A DNA stretch of 18,405 nt from an uncultured Anaerolineaceae bacterium (lineage in GTDB: Bacteria; Chloroflexota; Anaerolineae; Anaerolineales; Anaerolineaceae), in NCBI GenBank assembly GCA_937897615.1, contig CALCNO010000097.1, positions 1 through 18,405 on the forward strand. The letters are read 5' to 3'. The position numbers were made by a program, and so were the translations under genes. Each line of letters begins with the position of its first letter. Within the stretch, counting starts at the first letter, position 1. The notes under the pieces are model-generated. The model was not told where the DNA came from. It did no database searches and worked only from the letters and a program-made list of their open reading frames with translations. Below are positions 1 through 7,306 of the stretch, piece after piece.

Positions 1-54
1 TACAACAACACACATTACAATATATGAAGAATATTAGAACTTACTTTTTTTGAA

Positions 55-83
55 TTGACTGGAGCCTTTAGGTCGCTTATAAT
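55..83 (+). promoter_or_regulatory. Strong sigma70-type promoter of tRNA-Leu (and probably tig)
   Basis: The -35 box TTGACT (55-60) and a perfect -10 box TATAAT (78-83) are separated by exactly 17 bp. Transcription should start near 89-91, a few bases before the mature tRNA 5' end at 95. No other convincing promoter is seen before tig, so this one may drive tRNA-Leu, tig and clpP together. The 54 bases upstream are AT-rich and hold nothing else I can recognise. Confidence 0.8.
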
Positions 84-94
84 CACCAATCGCT

Positions 95-179
95 GGGGAA
101 ATGCTGGAATTGGCAGACAGGCATGACTTAGGATCATGTGCCGCAAGGCGTGAGGGTTCAAGTCCCTCTTTCCCCACCA
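95..179 (+). tRNA. tRNA-Leu, anticodon UAG, CCA encoded
   Basis: The acceptor stem GGGGAAA (95-101) pairs with TTTCCCC (169-175), followed by discriminator A and an encoded CCA (177-179). The anticodon stem CATGA/TCATG (122-126, 134-138) encloses the loop CTTAGGA with anticodon TAG at 129-131, which reads CUN leucine codons. A long variable arm (about 139-151) marks a class II tRNA, and the T arm GAGGG-TTCAAGT-CCCTC lies at 152-168. There is no terminator between it and tig, which starts 38 nt later, so the primary transcript may be a tRNA-mRNA hybrid matured by tRNA processing enzymes. Confidence 0.97.
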
Positions 180-217
180 GCACAAATAACACAAAGGTTA
201 AATAAAAGGTGAAGCCA

Positions 218-1726
218 TTGAAAATCGAACTCCAAGCACAAGAAGATCATCAGTCCAAGGTTATTGCTGAATTCCCTGCCGGCGAGCTGGAACGCTACAA
301 GCACCAGGCCGCCCGCCAGATTTCCAACAAAGCCAAGATTCCCGGTTTCCGCCCCGGCAAGGCCCCCTATGATGTCATCCTGCGCCTCTACGGCGATGCC
401 GCCATCGAAGAGGAAGCTGTTGAACTGATGGTGGAAGACCAGTACCCCAAGATCCTCGATGAGGCCAAGATCCAGCCTGCTGCCCCCGGCTCTCTCGAGA
501 AGATCGACAAGGGCGACCCGATCAAATTCACCTTTACCATTCCGCTGGAGCCCACCGTTGACCTGGGCGATTACAAGTCCCTGCGCAAAAAGTACACTGT
601 CAAATCCGTCACCGAAAAAGAAATTGACCAATTCATCGACAGGCTGAAGAAAAGTTATGCCACTGCCGAGCCAGTTGAACGCGCCGCCAAGGAAAGCGAC
701 ATGGTGTATGTCAAGCTGGATGCGCATTTGACCAATCCCGGCCCGGATGATAAAGCCGAACTCCTCAAGGATTCTCCCCTGCAGGTGGTGGTCGGCGAGA
801 GCGACCCCGAAGTGGTGGATTTCCCCTACGCCGGTTTCGGCGACAACCTCAAGGGACTCAAAGCCGGGGACGAGAAGGTGGTCAAGTACACCTACCCTGA
901 AGATTCCAATTATGACAAACTGCGCGGCAAAGAGGTAGAGTTCCTCGCAAAAGTCGAGAGTGTCAAATCTATGACACTGCCAGAACTCGACGATGCCTTT
1001 GCCCAGACCGTAGGCGAATTTGAGAATGTGGCGAAATTGCGTGAAGCCATCAAGGAGCAGTTGCAGAACCGCGCCACCACAGAATACGAACAGGGGTATT
1101 TCGATGAACTGATCGAGATGCTCATCAAGAAAGCCACCATCAAGTATCCGCCCCAGGTGCTGGAACACGAGATGGAACACGTTGAAGAGCACGTCAAAGA
1201 AGACCTGGCGCAGCAGCGCATGGAACTGGATACCTACCTGAAAACAATCAACAAGGAAAAGGCTGCTTGGCTGGAAGATGAGATCAAACCGGCCGCACGC
1301 AAACGCCTGGAACGCTCTCTGGTGCTGGATAAACTTGCCAAAGAAGAAAAGGTGGAGATCAAGAACGAAGACCTGCAAAGCGAGTATACCCAGATCATCA
1401 GCGAGATGCAGGGCAGCACCGACATCAAGAAGCTGCAAAAACAGCTCAAGAATGAGCGCGTGGCCAACGCCGTGGCAATGGAAGCCGCAACCCGCGTGCT
1501 AAACCGCCAGGTGTTGAACCGCCTCAAAGACATCGCCACCGGCAAGCTGGAAGAAAAGCCGGCCAAAGAAAAACCTGCCGCAGAAGCCACCGCTGAAAAG
1601 CCCGCCGCCAAGGCAAGCAAAGCCAAAAAGGCTACTGCTGACGCCCCCGCTGCAACAGAGGCCGCTGCACCGGTAAAAACGAAAAAACCTGCCGCCAAGA
1701 AGGCGGAAAAAACTGAGGATAAATAA
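218..1726 (+). CDS. tig: Trigger factor, ribosome-associated chaperone and prolyl isomerase
   Basis: Trigger factor binds ribosomal protein L23 at the tunnel exit and shelters nascent chains. The ribosome-binding signature GFRPGK is present near residues 43-48, followed by an FKBP-like prolyl isomerase domain (about 145-250) and the helical C-terminal chaperone domain. I chose the TTG start at 218 because an AGGTGA Shine-Dalgarno (207-212) sits 5 nt before it and because it puts GFR at residue 43, as in E. coli. A GTG at 209 would add three residues but has a poorly spaced ribosome site. The protein is about 502 residues, longer than the usual 430-450, because of a low-complexity Lys/Ala/Glu/Pro tail of about 58 residues. 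clpP follows 27 nt after the stop, a common partnership. The family assignment is secure; only the start is in doubt. Confidence 0.95.
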   Translation: MKIELQAQEDHQSKVIAEFPAGELERYKHQAARQISNKAKIPGFRPGKAPYDVILRLYGDAAIEEEAVELMVEDQYPKILDEAKIQPAAPGSLEKIDKGDPIKFTFTIPLEPTVDLGDYKSLRKKYTVKSVTEKEIDQFIDRLKKSYATAEPVERAAKESDMVYVKLDAHLTNPGPDDKAELLKDSPLQVVVGESDPEVVDFPYAGFGDNLKGLKAGDEKVVKYTYPEDSNYDKLRGKEVEFLAKVESVKSMTLPELDDAFAQTVGEFENVAKLREAIKEQLQNRATTEYEQGYFDELIEMLIKKATIKYPPQVLEHEMEHVEEHVKEDLAQQRMELDTYLKTINKEKAAWLEDEIKPAARKRLERSLVLDKLAKEEKVEIKNEDLQSEYTQIISEMQGSTDIKKLQKQLKNERVANAVAMEAATRVLNRQVLNRLKDIATGKLEEKPAKEKPAAEATAEKPAAKASKAKKATADAPAATEAAAPVKTKKPAAKKAEKTEDK

Positions 1727-1735
1727 CTTCCTCAG
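1713..1735 (+). other. Hairpin with the tig stop codon in its loop
   Basis: CTGAGGA (1713-1719) and TCCTCAG (1729-1735) form a perfect 7-bp stem with a 9-nt loop that contains the tig TAA stop. No U-run follows, so it is not a standard terminator. It could stabilise or be a processing point in the tig-clpP mRNA. No function is demonstrated. Confidence 0.4.
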
Positions 1736-1753
1736 ACCTACAAAAGGAGAAAA

Positions 1754-2368
1754 ATGGACTTCTCAAGTATCAAGAATGTGATGCCAATGGTCGTCGAGTC
1801 TTCGGGCTACGGCGAACGGGCATATGATATTTACTCACTGCTCTTCCGCAAGCGCATCATCTTTGTGGGCACCGCCATTGACGACCAGGTGGCCAACGCA
1901 GTGGTGGCACAGTTGCTTGTGCTCAGCCACGAAGACCCTGATGCCGACATCCAGATGTACATCAACTCACCTGGCGGGCAGATCTATGCTGGTCTGGCTA
2001 TTTATGACACGATGAAGATGATCCCCAACAAGATCAGTACTGTTGCTGTTGGCGTTACTGCCTCCTTTGGCACCGTACTGCTATCGGCTGGAACCAAAGG
2101 CAAACGCTATGCTTTGCCGCACGCCACCGTGCACATGCACCAGCCCTTGGGCGGCGCCGAGGGCCAGGCTTCCGATATCGAGATCCAGGCACGCGAAATC
2201 CTGCGCCTAAAAGCCCGCTTGATGGAAATCCTCTCCGAGAGCACAGGCCAGCCCAAGGAGACCATCGAACGCGATACAGATCGCAATTACTACATGGATG
2301 CCCAGGCCGCTGTGGCATACGGCCTGGTGGATCAGGTGTTGACCCCACCCGAACAAAAAGCAAAGTAG
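1754..2368 (+). CDS. clpP: ATP-dependent Clp protease proteolytic subunit, Ser-His-Asn variant
   Basis: ClpP forms the tetradecameric serine-peptidase chamber that degrades proteins fed in by ClpX, ClpA or ClpC. This 204-residue protein has normal family length, the INSPGG motif (70-75), the nucleophile Ser104 in a GVTASFG context and His129 in HMHQP. The third triad position, found by aligning the IERDTxR motif, is Asn178 (codon AAT at 2285-2287), where E. coli ClpP has Asp185. A strong ribosome site AAAGGAGA precedes the ATG. It follows tig by 27 nt and is closed by a terminator; clpX is not next to it. Listeria ClpP1 is a known Ser-His-Asn ClpP that works in a mixed complex with a second ClpP, so a second clpP elsewhere is plausible. 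ClpP identity is certain; the activity state is inference. Confidence 0.96.
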   Translation: MDFSSIKNVMPMVVESSGYGERAYDIYSLLFRKRIIFVGTAIDDQVANAVVAQLLVLSHEDPDADIQMYINSPGGQIYAGLAIYDTMKMIPNKISTVAVGVTASFGTVLLSAGTKGKRYALPHATVHMHQPLGGAEGQASDIEIQAREILRLKARLMEILSESTGQPKETIERDTDRNYYMDAQAAVAYGLVDQVLTPPEQKAK

Positions 2369-2375
2369 GTCACAT

Positions 2376-2409
2376 CAGACCGGGTGAATTTCTCATCCGG
2401 TCTGTTTTT
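2376..2409 (+). terminator. Rho-independent terminator after clpP
   Basis: CAGACCGG (2376-2383) pairs with CCGGTCTG (2397-2404). The stem can extend inward by four more pairs including one G-T, leaving a 5-nt loop, and TTTTT follows at 2405-2409. It ends the tRNA-Leu/tig/clpP unit just before the next gene. Confidence 0.88.
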
Positions 2410-2419
2410 ATGAGGTGAG

Positions 2420-3202
2420 ATGAAGATAAAAGGCGTAGGCGAAATCAAAGCCCTGATCCTGGATATGGACGGCGTTTTGTGGCGCGAAAGTGCCCCAATC
2501 GGCGACCTGCCGCAAACCTTCAAGCGTTTTAACGAGGCCGGCCTCAAGGTTGTGCTGGCTACCAACAACGGCACCAAAACACCCGACCAGTACATCAAAA
2601 AGATGGCCGAGTTTGGGGTGATGGTGCAAAAAGAGCAAATCGTTACCTCGGCAATGGCTTTGGCCTATCTGCTGCGCAAGCGATTCCCGCAAGGCGGGCC
2701 GGTGTACATTGTGGGTGAGGTTGGCCTCACCAGCGCCCTACAGGAGGCAGGTTTTTACCAGGCAGAAAAAGATGTGCTCGCCGTCGCCGCCGGTATGGAT
2801 CGCGCCATTGACTTTTGGAAGCTAAAACGCGCCACCCTGCTCATCCGCGCCGGTGTACCGTTCTACTTTACCAACCCGGACCGCACCTACCCCACGCCTG
2901 AGGGATTGATCCTCGGCGCCGGTGCAATCCAGGCAGCACTGGAAACTGCCACGGATGTTCAGGCAATCATTGCCGGCAAACCCTCTCCAGCGCTCTTTGA
3001 GTTTTCGCTTGAGCGCCTGGGCATAGCCCCACAAGAAACACTTGTTGTGGGCGACCGCCTGGAAACCGACATCCTGGGCGGACAAAATGCGGGCTGCAAA
3101 ACTGCCGCGGTTCTTTCAGGTGTGGTAACCCGAACAGAGGCCGAAAGCTGGAAACCGGCCATTGACCTGATTCTGCCGGAACTGGGCGATCTGGTAAAGT
3201 AA
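2420..3202 (+). CDS. HAD-superfamily phosphatase, NagD/4-nitrophenylphosphatase-like (class IIA)
   Basis: A haloacid dehalogenase-type hydrolase that uses an aspartate nucleophile to cleave phosphate esters. Motif I is DMDGVLW (nucleophile Asp15, acid/base Asp17), motif II is the ATNNGT stretch (about 47-52), the motif III lysine lies in GKPSP (186-190), and motif IV is GDRLETD (211-217). The large cap between motifs II and III and the TNNGT signature place it in class IIA with NagD, phosphoglycolate and nitrophenyl phosphatases. At 260 residues it has usual length. The substrate cannot be told from sequence; a house-cleaning sugar- or nucleotide-phosphate role is only a guess. The ATG at 2420 has GAGG 4 nt upstream, slightly close. 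rlmN starts 5 nt after its stop, so the two are probably co-transcribed. Confidence 0.88.
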   Translation: MKIKGVGEIKALILDMDGVLWRESAPIGDLPQTFKRFNEAGLKVVLATNNGTKTPDQYIKKMAEFGVMVQKEQIVTSAMALAYLLRKRFPQGGPVYIVGEVGLTSALQEAGFYQAEKDVLAVAAGMDRAIDFWKLKRATLLIRAGVPFYFTNPDRTYPTPEGLILGAGAIQAALETATDVQAIIAGKPSPALFEFSLERLGIAPQETLVVGDRLETDILGGQNAGCKTAAVLSGVVTRTEAESWKPAIDLILPELGDLVK

Positions 3203-3207
3203 AGCAA

Positions 3208-4263
3208 ATGGAAACTACGCCTTTCTTTTTCGACCTGACGCCAGATGAGGTAAAGGAAGCCCTTGCTTCACTGGGAGAACCCCCTTACCGCGCCAACCAG
3301 ATATGGGAAGGCTTCTATCAAAAGCTGGCAAAAAATCCGCAGGAGATCACCTCACTTTCAAAAGCACTGCGAACCCAGCTCGCCGAGAAACTTGCATTCA
3401 CTCACCTCACCGAAGTCACCCGCCTGGTCTCCAAAGACAAGCGCACGGTCAAAACCCTGTTCACGCTGCCAGACGGCAAGGCCGTTGAGGCAGTGCTGAT
3501 GCGGTACGAAGAACGCAACACCCTGTGCATCTCTTCACAATCCGGCTGCGCCATGAATTGTGTTTTCTGCGCCACCGGACAAATGGGCTTTGGACGCAAC
3601 CTTTCCAGCGGGGAGATCGTTGAACAAGTGCTTTACTACGCACGGGAACTGGCCGAATCCAGCCAGGTGGTCACCAATATCGTCGTCATGGGGATGGGAG
3701 AACCTTTTCACAACTACGATGCCGTGCTGGCCGCCATCCAGCGCCTGAATGACCCAAAGGGCTTCAGCCTCGGCGCGCGCCGCTTCACTATTTCAACCGT
3801 TGGCATTTTGCCGGGCATCGAACGCTTTACTGAAAGCAAATTGCAAGTAAATCTGGCGGTCAGCCTGCATGCCGCCAATGATGAATTGCGCTCCAGCCTG
3901 CTGCCGGCCAACCGTAAGTACCCGCTGGCCAATCTCATGGCGGTCTGCCGCACCTACGTGGAGCAGACCCACAGGCGCATCACCTTTGAGTGGGCGTTGA
4001 TCCAGGGAGTAAACGACAGCGACAAGGATGCAGAAGAACTTGCTGCGCTGGTAGCCGGGTTGTTATGCCACGTCAACATCATCCCGCTCAACGCTACCCA
4101 AAAATACGCCGGCAAAACCACCACACAGGAACGTGCAGCAGCTTTTCAGGCGGTTTTGACTGCTAAAGGAATCCCCTGCACCATCCGGCTGCGCCGCGGC
4201 ATCGAGATCAATGCCGGCTGCGGCCAGTTAGCCGCCACACTCCAGCCACCCACCCCCGCATGA
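3208..4263 (+). CDS. rlmN: Dual-specificity 23S rRNA (A2503-C2)/tRNA (A37-C2) methyltransferase, radical SAM
   Basis: RlmN methylates C2 of A2503 in 23S rRNA and of A37 in some tRNAs, using a radical SAM mechanism and a methyl-cysteine intermediate. The [4Fe-4S] motif Cx3Cx2C is at Cys114, Cys118 and Cys121. The two catalytic cysteines are also present: Cys107, seven residues before the cluster as in E. coli, and Cys338 in the C-terminal NAGCGQL motif. At 351 residues it is of family length, and a GMGEP motif lies in the barrel. It begins 5 nt after the upstream HAD stop without a clear Shine-Dalgarno, which suggests coupled translation. Its TGA stop is also the TG element of the next promoter. 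The Cys pattern favours RlmN over Cfr, and no resistance context is seen. Confidence 0.95.
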   Translation: METTPFFFDLTPDEVKEALASLGEPPYRANQIWEGFYQKLAKNPQEITSLSKALRTQLAEKLAFTHLTEVTRLVSKDKRTVKTLFTLPDGKAVEAVLMRYEERNTLCISSQSGCAMNCVFCATGQMGFGRNLSSGEIVEQVLYYARELAESSQVVTNIVVMGMGEPFHNYDAVLAAIQRLNDPKGFSLGARRFTISTVGILPGIERFTESKLQVNLAVSLHAANDELRSSLLPANRKYPLANLMAVCRTYVEQTHRRITFEWALIQGVNDSDKDAEELAALVAGLLCHVNIIPLNATQKYAGKTTTQERAAAFQAVLTAKGIPCTIRLRRGIEINAGCGQLAATLQPPTPA

Positions 4264-4269
4264 TATAAT
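4261..4269 (+). promoter_or_regulatory. Extended -10 promoter of ftsY, candidate leaderless
   Basis: TGATATAAT combines a TGN extension with a perfect TATAAT (4264-4269). The TG belongs to the rlmN stop codon. No good -35 is seen (TCCAGC at 17 bp), which is normal for extended -10 promoters. The expected start at about 4276-4279 coincides with the ftsY ATG at 4279, and no Shine-Dalgarno lies between, so the mRNA may be leaderless or nearly so. Confidence 0.6.
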
Positions 4270-4278
4270 TTTCTCCCT

Positions 4279-5196
4279 ATGGCAGACCTTTTTTCACAGT
4301 GGAAGCAAAGCCTTGAGCGCACGCGCAAGTCCACTTTTGGGCGTATTGCTGCACTGATCGGCGCTTCAGACATCAACGAGAGCAGCTGGGATGAACTGGA
4401 AGAATTATTGATCCAGTCCGATCTTGGCGTGCCCACCACTGCGTTGGTCATTGCCCGCCTGAAAAAGAAAGTACAGGAGTCTGGTGTTACACGTAATGAA
4501 GAATTCCAGGCGCTTTTGCGAGAGGAGCTGTTGGCGTTACTGGCCCCGGTGAAGCAGCCTGATCTTGCGGCGCAAGTGCCGGCCGTAATCCTGCTAGTGG
4601 GCGTTAACGGTTCCGGCAAAACCACCACTGCCGCCAAATTGGGGAAAATCTATGCCGGCCAGGGCAAAAAAGTGTTGCTGGCCGCCGCCGATACCTATCG
4701 CGCAGCCGCCATTGATCAACTCCAGGTATGGGCAGACAGGTTAGGCCTGCCAGTGATTGCCGGCCAACCGGAGAGCGACCCCGGTGCGGTGGTCTACGAT
4801 GCAGTACAATCCGCGCTCGCCCGGAATTTTGACCTGGTGCTGGTGGATACCGCCGGCAGGCTGCACACGCGTTTTAACCTGATGGAAGAGTTAAAAAAGG
4901 TACATCGCGTTGTGGGCAAAGCCCTCCCCGGTGCGCCCCATGCAGTTTACCTCGTGCTGGACGCCACCACCGGCCAAAATGCCCTGCATCAGGCCAAAGC
5001 CTTTCAAGAGGCTGTTCAGGTTAATGGCGTGATCCTTACCAAAATGGATTCCTCCGCGCGCGGAGGGATGGCCTTTGCCATTCAGCAGGAACTCAAACTG
5101 CCAATCCTGTACATCGGCCTGGGCGAAAAACCGGAAGACCTTCAGGTTTTTGATCCGCATCAATTTGTTGACAGCCTGCTGCCAACAGCCAACTAG
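4279..5196 (+). CDS. ftsY: Signal recognition particle receptor FtsY
   Basis: FtsY is the SRP receptor GTPase that docks ribosome-SRP complexes at the membrane for co-translational insertion. The N domain (about 1-95) is followed by the G domain with P-loop GVNGSGKTTT (108-117), DTYRAAA (138-144), DTAGR (190-194) and TKMD (254-257), then a conserved SARGG stretch. At 305 residues it lacks the long acidic A domain of E. coli FtsY and resembles the short NG-only receptors of many bacteria. It is told from Ffh by the DTYRAAA motif and the missing M domain. The ATG has no visible ribosome site and sits 9 nt after a perfect -10 box. prfB follows 8 nt after the stop, so the two are likely one operon. 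Confidence 0.95.
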   Translation: MADLFSQWKQSLERTRKSTFGRIAALIGASDINESSWDELEELLIQSDLGVPTTALVIARLKKKVQESGVTRNEEFQALLREELLALLAPVKQPDLAAQVPAVILLVGVNGSGKTTTAAKLGKIYAGQGKKVLLAAADTYRAAAIDQLQVWADRLGLPVIAGQPESDPGAVVYDAVQSALARNFDLVLVDTAGRLHTRFNLMEELKKVHRVVGKALPGAPHAVYLVLDATTGQNALHQAKAFQEAVQVNGVILTKMDSSARGGMAFAIQQELKLPILYIGLGEKPEDLQVFDPHQFVDSLLPTAN

Positions 5197-5204
5197 AGGA
5201 AGCA

Positions 5205-6300
5205 ATGGAAGAAATCACCGCAAGTCTGCAAGGCCACCTGGCAAACCTCCACTCCCTCATGGAGCGTCTTTGACTTAAAGGCCAAACAAGCCGATCTCCT
5301 GGAACTGCAAAAGAAAAGTGAAGATCCCACCCTCTGGGATGACCCGCAGGCCGCACAGGCCCTGATGAAACAACTCTCCGATCTGCGCGATGAGGTTGCA
5401 CTTTGGGGCGGCCTGGAGCAGCGTATCAAGGACGTGATTGAACTCTCGGAACTCAACGACCCCGATTTGCAGCCCGAAGTTGAAAAAGAAAGCGGCGTCA
5501 TTGCCGCGCAGCTGGAAAAACTTTCACTCTCCACCCTCCTGAGCGGCAAATACGACCGGGGCAATGCCATCCTCACCATCAACACCGGAGAAGGCGGCAC
5601 CGACGCGCAGGATTGGGCCGGCATGCTGGAGCGCATGTATCTGCGCTGGTGTGAGCGCAAAGACTACAAGACAGAAATCCTGGATGAGACGATTGGCGAA
5701 GAAGCCGGCATCAAAAGTGTGAGCATTATGGTCACCGGCGCGTACGCCTATGGATACCTGCACCCGGAGAAAGGAGTGCACAGACTGGTCAGGCTCTCAC
5801 CATACGACTCGGCACACCGCAGGCATACCTCTTTCGCGCAGGTAGAGGTTCTGCCCGAAGCAGCGCAGGAAGACCCACTGGTGACCATCAGCCCGGATGA
5901 CTTGAAGATCGATATCTACAAATCCTCCGGTGCGGGGGGACAAAACGTACAAAAGAACGCCACGGCAGTACGCATCACCCACATCCCCACCGGGATTGTG
6001 GTTTCCTGCCAGAATGAGCGCTCCCAGATGCAGAACCGCGAAAACGCCATGCGCGTGTTGCGCGCACGCCTGCTGGACCTGGCGCAAATTGCTCAGGAAA
6101 AGCACATCGCCGACCTGCGCGGGGTTTACCAAAAAGCTGAATGGGGCAGCCAGATTCGTTCCTATGTGCTCCACCCTTACCAGATGGTGAAGGATCACCG
6201 CACCGAGTATGAAGTGGGCAACAGCCAGGCGGTACTGGATGGCGACTTGGATGGCTTTATTGAGGCTTACTTACGCCAGAAAAAAGAAGACCGCCCGTAG
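5205..6300 (+). CDS. prfB: Peptide chain release factor 2 (programmed +1 frameshift)
   Basis: RF2 ends translation at UGA and UAA. The first segment is ATG 5205 to an in-frame TGA at 5271-5273 (22 sense codons). A +1 shift at CTT-TGA-C joins it to the main frame, which runs to TAG at 6298-6300, giving about 364 residues, the normal RF2 length. The GGQ motif is at 244-246, in a SGAGGQN context, and the stop-codon recognition tripeptide lies at 198-200 but reads SPY instead of the usual SPF, followed by DSAHRRHTSF. A ribosome site AGAGGA overlaps the ftsY stop. The gene ends inside a terminator whose loop carries the stop codon. The in-frame TGA is regulatory, not a mutation, because the shift site is canonical. 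Confidence 0.96.
5261..5274 (+). promoter_or_regulatory. prfB: RF2 autoregulatory +1 frameshift site
   Basis: The internal Shine-Dalgarno-like GGAG (5261-5264) is followed after 3 nt by the slip codon CTT (5268-5270), the in-frame stop TGA (5271-5273) and a C at 5274. This matches the known layout in which scarce RF2 lets the ribosome pause at UGA and slip +1 onto UUU, raising RF2 synthesis. Confidence 0.95.
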
Positions 6301-6314
6301 GCGGTTTTCTTTTT
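6281..6314. terminator. Bidirectional terminator shared by prfB and pfkA
   Basis: ACCGCC (6290-6295) pairs with GGCGGT (6300-6305) around a CGTA loop. The flanking A-rich (6281-6289) and T-rich (6306-6314) arms extend the pairing, so either strand gives a GC-rich hairpin followed by a U-run. The prfB stop TAG lies in the loop and distal stem, and the pfkA stop lies at the edge (6313-6315). Confidence 0.88.
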
Positions 6315-7281
6315 AATCAAGAATTCGTTGCAGTTCAAGCAATTTTTGATCGAGCGGTTTTGAGCGCCCGGCCACCTGCTCAAGCGGGGTCGCCACCATC
6401 TCTCCCTTTATCTGGCCAACCAGCACACCGTAGTTTTCCAGCGCAAACTGTTCCACCGCGGCAGCGCCAAGGCGGCTGGCAAAAACACGGTCATAGGCAC
6501 CGGGGGTTCCACCGCGCTGCGTGTGCCCCAGAATGGTGACACGCAGGTCGAAGCCCAAACGCTCGCGGTGCTCCGTGAAATACGCATCAAGGGCGCTGGC
6601 GTTGTATTTTGCCCCCTCCGCAACCACCACGATGGCATGCGCTTTCCCTTTTTCGTAGGCATCTGAAAGCACCTTGGCAATCTCTTCAGGGTCAGACTCG
6701 AACTCGGGCAGGACAACATATTCGGCGCCACCGGCAATAGCAGCCATCAACGCCAGATAGCCGCAGTTTCGTCCCATCACCTCAATCAGAAAAGCACGCT
6801 GGTGAGAAGAAGCGGTGATCTTTAGCCTGTCAATGGCTTCAAGAGCGATGTTCAAGGCAGTATCCACGCCAATGGTGATGTCGGAACCGTAAAGGTCATT
6901 GTCAATAGTGGAGGCAATCCCTACCACCGGAAAGCCCAGTTTATGCAATGCAAAAGAGCCAGTTTGAGAACCGTTACCGCCAATCACTACCAGCCCCTCC
7001 ACCCCCTGCGCATTCAAAGACCTGATCGCCTCAATCTGCCCCTTCTCTGTCTTAAATTCCGGGCTGCGTGCGCTGCCAAGGATAGTGCCGCCGCGCTGGA
7101 GGATTCCTCCCACATCGCGTGTACCCAACGGCACCATGATCCCATTGATCAGGCCTTCATAGCCGTTGCGCACTCCCATCACTTCCCAACCGCGGTGCAC
7201 GGCCGAACGCACCACCGAGCGAATTGCGGCATTCATTCCCGGAGCATCACCACCACTGGTCAATACTGCGATCTTTTTCAT
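6313..7281 (-). CDS. pfkA: 6-phosphofructokinase (PfkA family)
   Basis: Phosphofructokinase commits glucose to glycolysis by phosphorylating fructose 6-phosphate. The 322-residue protein aligns without offset to E. coli PfkA in the active site: GGDAPGMNAAIR (10-21), Arg72 for ATP, TIDND (125-129) with catalytic Asp127, Arg162 in SSHQR, and EVMGR (167-171). Gly104 points to ATP rather than pyrophosphate as donor. The usual GGDGS is GGNGS here, so Asp103, a Mg-ATP contact, is Asn. The residue before the TID motif is also unusual (AST rather than PGT). I chose ATG at 7281 because AAGGAGGA lies just upstream; a GTG six codons earlier has no room for a ribosome site. It is convergent with prfB and divergent from the dehydrogenase operon. 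Confidence 0.92.
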   Translation of the reverse strand: MKKIAVLTSGGDAPGMNAAIRSVVRSAVHRGWEVMGVRNGYEGLINGIMVPLGTRDVGGILQRGGTILGSARSPEFKTEKGQIEAIRSLNAQGVEGLVVIGGNGSQTGSFALHKLGFPVVGIASTIDNDLYGSDITIGVDTALNIALEAIDRLKITASSHQRAFLIEVMGRNCGYLALMAAIAGGAEYVVLPEFESDPEEIAKVLSDAYEKGKAHAIVVVAEGAKYNASALDAYFTEHRERLGFDLRVTILGHTQRGGTPGAYDRVFASRLGAAAVEQFALENYGVLVGQIKGEMVATPLEQVAGRSKPLDQKLLELQRILD

Positions 7282-7306
7282 CGGTCCTCCTTGAATCACC
7301 TCCTTG

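Noticed and set aside
158..1438. Long open frame (426 codons) antisense to tig
   Set aside because: It lies wholly opposite a well-conserved gene, spans the tRNA end, and its protein is a hydrophobic shadow with no recognisable motif.
3208..4263. rlmN as a Cfr-type antibiotic resistance gene
   Set aside because: The cysteine layout, length and housekeeping context fit RlmN; nothing indicates acquired resistance.
5205..5273. prfB looked at first like a pseudogene with an early stop
   Set aside because: The CTT-TGA-C site with an upstream GGAG is the canonical RF2 programmed frameshift; the joined protein has normal length.
7279..7299. GTG at 7299 as pfkA start
   Set aside because: The ribosome site would abut the codon; ATG 7281 has a well-spaced AAGGAGGA and matches the family N-terminus.
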